Below are positions 6,526 through 7,155 of a DNA stretch of 7,155 bases, piece after piece; position 1 is the stretch's first letter; each line of letters starts with the position of its first letter. The stretch is from the NCBI GenBank assembly GCA_030622585.1, contig JAUXFZ010000123.1:1-7155 (forward strand), given 5' to 3'. The notes below the pieces were generated by a model that saw only the letters and a program-made list of their open reading frames with translations, ran no database searches and was not told the DNA's origin. A program made the translations under genes and the position numbers. The stretch is from Myxococcales bacterium. GTDB taxonomy: Bacteria; Myxococcota_A; Polyangia; Polyangiales; Houyiibacteriaceae.

Positions 6526-6878
6526 CCGAGAAGAAGATCGGTAGACGTCGTTGGCTGACGGCCGCCATCCCCGCGGCGGCGGACGTCATCGCACAAGCTG
6601 TGAACCTGCACACGAGCATCGATTTCGACGATGAATCGGACGCAAGCGCGCCGCCGCTTGGCCCGGTTCGCATCATCGAAGAGCACTGCATTGCGTTCAA
6701 AGGACCTGAGTGCGGCGCTTGCGTGGGCCATTGCCCGGACGGCGTATCGGCAATCCGGATCGTCCAATGGCGCCCGGTACTGAACGAAGACGAGTGCGTG
6801 GGTTGCGGCCTGTGCGTCGGGTCGTGTCCCACCGTGCCGTCCGCGATTGTAACGATATCGCCAAAGGATGAACCTTGA
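6522..6878 (+). CDS. NapF-like ferredoxin with two [4Fe-4S] clusters
   Basis: A 118-residue protein starting at GTG 6522, which overlaps the preceding stop as GTGA (4 nt). Residues 6-10 (IGRRR) and WLTAAIPAAADVIAQAV form a short Arg-led, weakly hydrophobic N-terminus reminiscent of a Tat signal. The first cluster motif is C56/C64/C67/C71, with the seven-residue gap typical of the third cluster of NapF; the second is C92/C95/C98/C102 (CVGCGLCVGSCP). It therefore matches the C-terminal half of NapF and lacks the two N-terminal clusters. NapF is an accessory iron-sulfur protein linked to NapA maturation or electron supply in the cytoplasm. Whether this short form is exported is unclear. Longer in-frame starts exist upstream but lie over the conserved 3' part of the fusion gene and give no protein-like sequence. 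The last base of its stop is the first base of the next gene. Confidence 0.82.
   Translation: MTEKKIGRRRWLTAAIPAAADVIAQAVNLHTSIDFDDESDASAPPLGPVRIIEEHCIAFKGPECGACVGHCPDGVSAIRIVQWRPVLNEDECVGCGLCVGSCPTVPSAIVTISPKDEP
6863..6868 (+). promoter_or_regulatory. Probable ribosome binding site of the second napG-like gene
   Basis: AAAGGA near the end of the NapF-like gene lies 9 nt before the ATG at 6878. Together with the TGATG stop-start overlap, it supports coupled translation. Confidence 0.55.
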
Positions 6879-7155
6879 TGTCCGCGAACAAGGCAGCCAA
6901 ACGTCATCTCAAAGTGGTCCCAAGCAAGCCTCTGGGGTCGAGGCGCAGGTTCTTGATTCAGGGGTGGGCGTTCCTGGGAGCGGGCATCCTTCTCGGGGGC
7001 AAGCTCTTCTCACGAGCGAGCGCGCGCGTCCTCGAGAGGGTGAGACGCCCGATCCGACCCCCCACGGCGAGTCTCGATGACCAGGCGTTTCAAGGCGCTT
7101 GCATTCGTTGCGGGCTGTGCGGAACGGTCTGCGAAAATGGGTGCATCCGCTTCTA
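6878..7155 (+). CDS. Second NapG/MauM-like Tat ferredoxin (3' end outside window)
   Basis: The frame is open from the ATG at 6878 to the window end: 92 complete codons plus two bases. The stop-start overlap with the previous gene is TGATG. The N-terminus is basic, then a clear Tat signal, SRRRFLIQGWAFLGAGILLG at 21-40, then a NapG-like IRPPTASLDDQAF at 59-71. The first [4Fe-4S] motif is C75/C78/C81/C85, with an extra C89 in the same place as the extra C71 of the first NapG in this operon. The usual proline after the fourth cysteine is replaced by Glu. It is therefore a paralogue of the 2727-3341 product rather than a duplicate: the signal regions differ and DNA identity is limited to motif codons. 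It is expected to be a periplasmic electron carrier. The number of further clusters cannot be seen. Confidence 0.85.
   Translation, partial: MSANKAAKRHLKVVPSKPLGSRRRFLIQGWAFLGAGILLGGKLFSRASARVLERVRRPIRPPTASLDDQAFQGACIRCGLCGTVCENGCIRF

Overview
The window is a compact, single-strand (+) stretch of a respiratory operon of the periplasmic nitrate reductase (Nap) type. It is GC-rich with strong G/C preference at third codon positions, and no gene is supported on the minus strand. The organism cannot be fixed from sequence alone. GC-rich coding, a diverged NapA and unusual fused iron-sulfur membrane proteins would fit a Gram-negative anaerobic or facultative bacterium such as a member of the Myxococcota or another deltaproteobacterial-type lineage; that is a guess.

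Layout. (1) Left edge to 2702: most of a NapA-like molybdopterin oxidoreductase. Its true start lies upstream of the window; the visible part includes a twin-arginine signal with a lipobox-like cysteine. (2) 2727-3341: NapG, a Tat-type ferredoxin with four [4Fe-4S] motifs. (3) 3334-6525: a 1063-residue polytopic membrane protein. It joins two NapH/NosR-type iron-sulfur membrane modules through a periplasmic beta-rich domain and a His/Met-rich linker, and ends in an extra membrane domain. (4) 6522-6878: a small two-cluster ferredoxin matching the C-terminal half of NapF. (5) 6878 to the right edge: the start of a second NapG-like Tat ferredoxin, cut by the window end. Gene junctions are +24, -8, -4 and -1 nt, so the genes are almost certainly co-transcribed and translationally coupled. 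No promoter, terminator, RNA gene, mobile element or CRISPR is visible.

How the parts may work together. In known Nap systems NapH (membrane) and NapG (periplasmic) pass quinol electrons towards NapA, and NapF is an accessory iron-sulfur protein linked to NapA maturation. Here the NapGH route looks expanded: two NapG-type proteins, one double NapH-type protein and one short NapF-type protein. At least 12 four-cysteine cluster motifs are visible, plus the Cys-Pro motifs of the NapH family. NapB, NapC and a separate NapD are not in the window. The most interesting element is the fused membrane protein, with two embedded signal-peptide-like segments and His/Met-rich periplasmic parts that suggest a metal (possibly copper) function not found in ordinary NapH. 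It could link the Nap pathway to a copper enzyme such as nitrous oxide reductase, but that is a hypothesis.
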